DNA from: Leucaena leucocephala
Taxonomy: Eukaryota; Streptophyta; Magnoliopsida; Fabales; Fabaceae
Direction of reading: 5' to 3'
DNA: 64,000 nucleotides
Assembly: GCA_037074615.1 (NCBI GenBank)
Contig: CM073562.1
Span: 7,611,001-7,675,000, forward strand
Part shown: in pieces, positions 62,624 through 64,000 of the stretch
How the letters are laid out: each line of letters starts with the position of its first letter
Numbering within the stretch: position 1 is the stretch's first letter
Made by a program: the position numbers and the translations under genes
Notes under the pieces: generated by a model
Seen by the model: the letters and a program-made list of their open reading frames with translations, nothing else
The model's database searches: none
Told to the model about the DNA's origin: nothing

Positions 62624-64000
62624 TTATGTATCTTTCTCAATTTCAGCTTGGTCAACTTTCTGAAATGCAAAAGGAGTCTTGCCCTTTCCATGCTTCTTCC
62701 TGTGATAGGTCTTGGTAGCAAAAGTGAATGTATCATTACCCACCCCTAGAAGGTTCACCTTGTCCTCAAGGGGAAAGGAAGGAAATTGTGAGGCAATAGT
62801 GGACATTTCTTCCCAAGAATTTTCAAATTCTGGCATATCTTTCCATTTGACCAATACTTCAAGTTGTCCATTTAAAAGCTTGCAGATCCTGCGAATGTCT
62901 TCTGGTTGCACTTGGAACTCTAGGTCATTAGATAATGCAGCAGGTATGGTGGCATTCACTACAGCTGAAGGAACAGATTTTTTGAGGTTGGAGACATGAA
63001 ATACTGAATGAATCCGTGCTGTAGGGGGTAAATCCAGCCGATAGGCCACCACTCCAACTTTCTCGATGACTTTAAAAGGGCCATAGAAACGAGGGCACAG
63101 TTTTTCATTGATTCTGCGGGCTAGAGTGCATAATCTATAGGGCCTGATCTTCACATAAACCCAGTCACCCAGCTCGAATTGAACATCTCGTCAGTGTTTA
63201 TCTGCCTGAGACTTCATTTTCTGCTGTGCTCTCGCTAAATTCTCCCTCAAAGTGGCAATGATCTCATTGCGATTGTGGATCTGCTAGTTGACCTCTTCAA
63301 TGGCCGAAGGTTCATTCTGCAAAGTTAGGAAAGAAAGAGGATCCCGCCCGTACACTGCCTTAAAAGGGGTCATATTGGCGGCACTGTGGAAAGAGGTATT
63401 GTACCAATACTCCGCCCACGAAAGCCACTGTGCCCATTGGGTTGGTTTCTCGCTAGTGAAACATCGAAGATATGTGTCCAATACACAATTCAGCACCTCA
63501 GTCTGTCCATCAGTCTCTGGATGATAAGCAGAGCTAAGGCACAGCTTTGTTCCAGCCTGGGTAAAAAGCTCCTTCCAAAATTGACTAACAAAGACTCGAT
63601 CTCTATCCGATAAAATGGTTTTTGGGAAACCATGTAGCTTGATGATCTCCTGTGCAAACACACCCGCAATATCCTTTGCGGTAAAAGGATGGGAGAGGGG
63701 CAAGAAGTGAGCATATTTGGTAAATCGGTCAACTACCACTAAAATGGTATCATATCTCTTGGATTTTGGAAGGCCAGAGACAAAATCCATGCTAATATCT
63801 TCCCATATTTGATGGGGAATAGGGAGTGGTTGCAGTAACCCTGCTGGTGAAAGAGCTTGGTATTTATTTTTCTGGCACACATCGCATTAGGCCACATAAC
63901 TCTAAATCACACGCTTCATGCCTTCCCAGTATATCACTTGAGCTAAGCGTTTATAAGTGCGGAGGTACCTAGCGTGTCCCGCTATGGGAGAGTCATGGTA
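62624..64000 (-). pseudogene. Ty3/gypsy chromovirus polyprotein: integrase and chromodomain, broken, runs off window
   Basis: Reading from the right edge: HHCC zinc region (HDSPIAGHARYLRTYKRL .. CDVCQKNKYQ), integrase core with D in SMDFVSGLPKS, D in ILSDRDRVFVSQFW and E in HPETDGQTEVLN, GPY/F-like FYGPFKVIEKVGVVAYRLDLP, IHSVFHVSNLKK, then a chromodomain-like end EVLVKWKDMPEFENSWEE. The chromodomain marks the chromovirus branch. Stops at about 63195 (CGA to TGA type), 63284, and two near 63888-63912 (before and after SYVA) break it. The RT and gag would lie beyond 64000. Confidence 0.85.

Overview
This window is nuclear DNA of a flowering plant, most likely a eudicot. It is AT-rich, has spliced plant-type genes (an NUP1/NUP136-type nucleoporin, a mitochondrial uncoupling protein, a calcium-dependent protein kinase), and carries the usual plant transposon mix: Sirevirus-like Copia, chromodomain Ty3/gypsy, an L1-type LINE with an RNase H tail, a CACTA end and TA-flanked MITEs. 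I could not identify the species.

Layout. 1-3.8 kb: intergenic, with MITEs and microsatellites. 3.8-13.5 kb (minus): an NUP1/NUP136-like nucleoporin locus that keeps exon order and introns but has many frameshifts and stops. 13.6-15.4 kb: unassigned. 15.4-30.5 kb (minus): remains of a Sirevirus-like Copia element. Its 5' LTR, tRNA-Met primer site and gag lie at the high-coordinate end, and its env-like ORF, polypurine tract and 3' LTR at the low-coordinate end. Its pol has been replaced by unrelated DNA at 19.5-26.4 kb, which includes a covarying hairpin array. 30.5-33.2 kb: part of a second, related element. 33.2-34.9 kb: gypsy-LTR-like DNA. 34.9-40.5 kb (plus): a third, 5'-truncated Sirevirus-like element. 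40.5-42.8 kb: a CACTA end, then a Copia-type LTR with 90-bp tandem repeats. 44.9-47.3 kb (plus): an intact two-exon uncoupling protein gene (UCP3/PUMP3-like), the only complete and apparently functional protein gene in the window. 47.3-51.2 kb: intergenic with MITEs.

51.2-59.9 kb holds the most interesting object. It is a small non-autonomous LTR retrotransposon (minus) with TG..CA LTRs, a near-matching 5-bp target duplication, a tRNA-Met primer site and a polypurine tract. In place of gag-pol it carries an intronless, decayed copy of the 5' leader and N-terminal two thirds of an MMD1/DUET-MS1-type male-meiosis PHD-finger gene. A plus-strand LINE of about 5.9 kb later inserted about 25 bp from its primer site.

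60.4-61.6 kb (minus) has the last two coding exons (EF-hands) of a calcium-dependent protein kinase. 62.6-64 kb (minus) has the integrase-chromodomain end of a gypsy chromovirus, lying upstream of (or in an intron of) the kinase gene.

All reading is by eye. Family names rest on recognised motifs, and intron boundaries on splice-site consensus.
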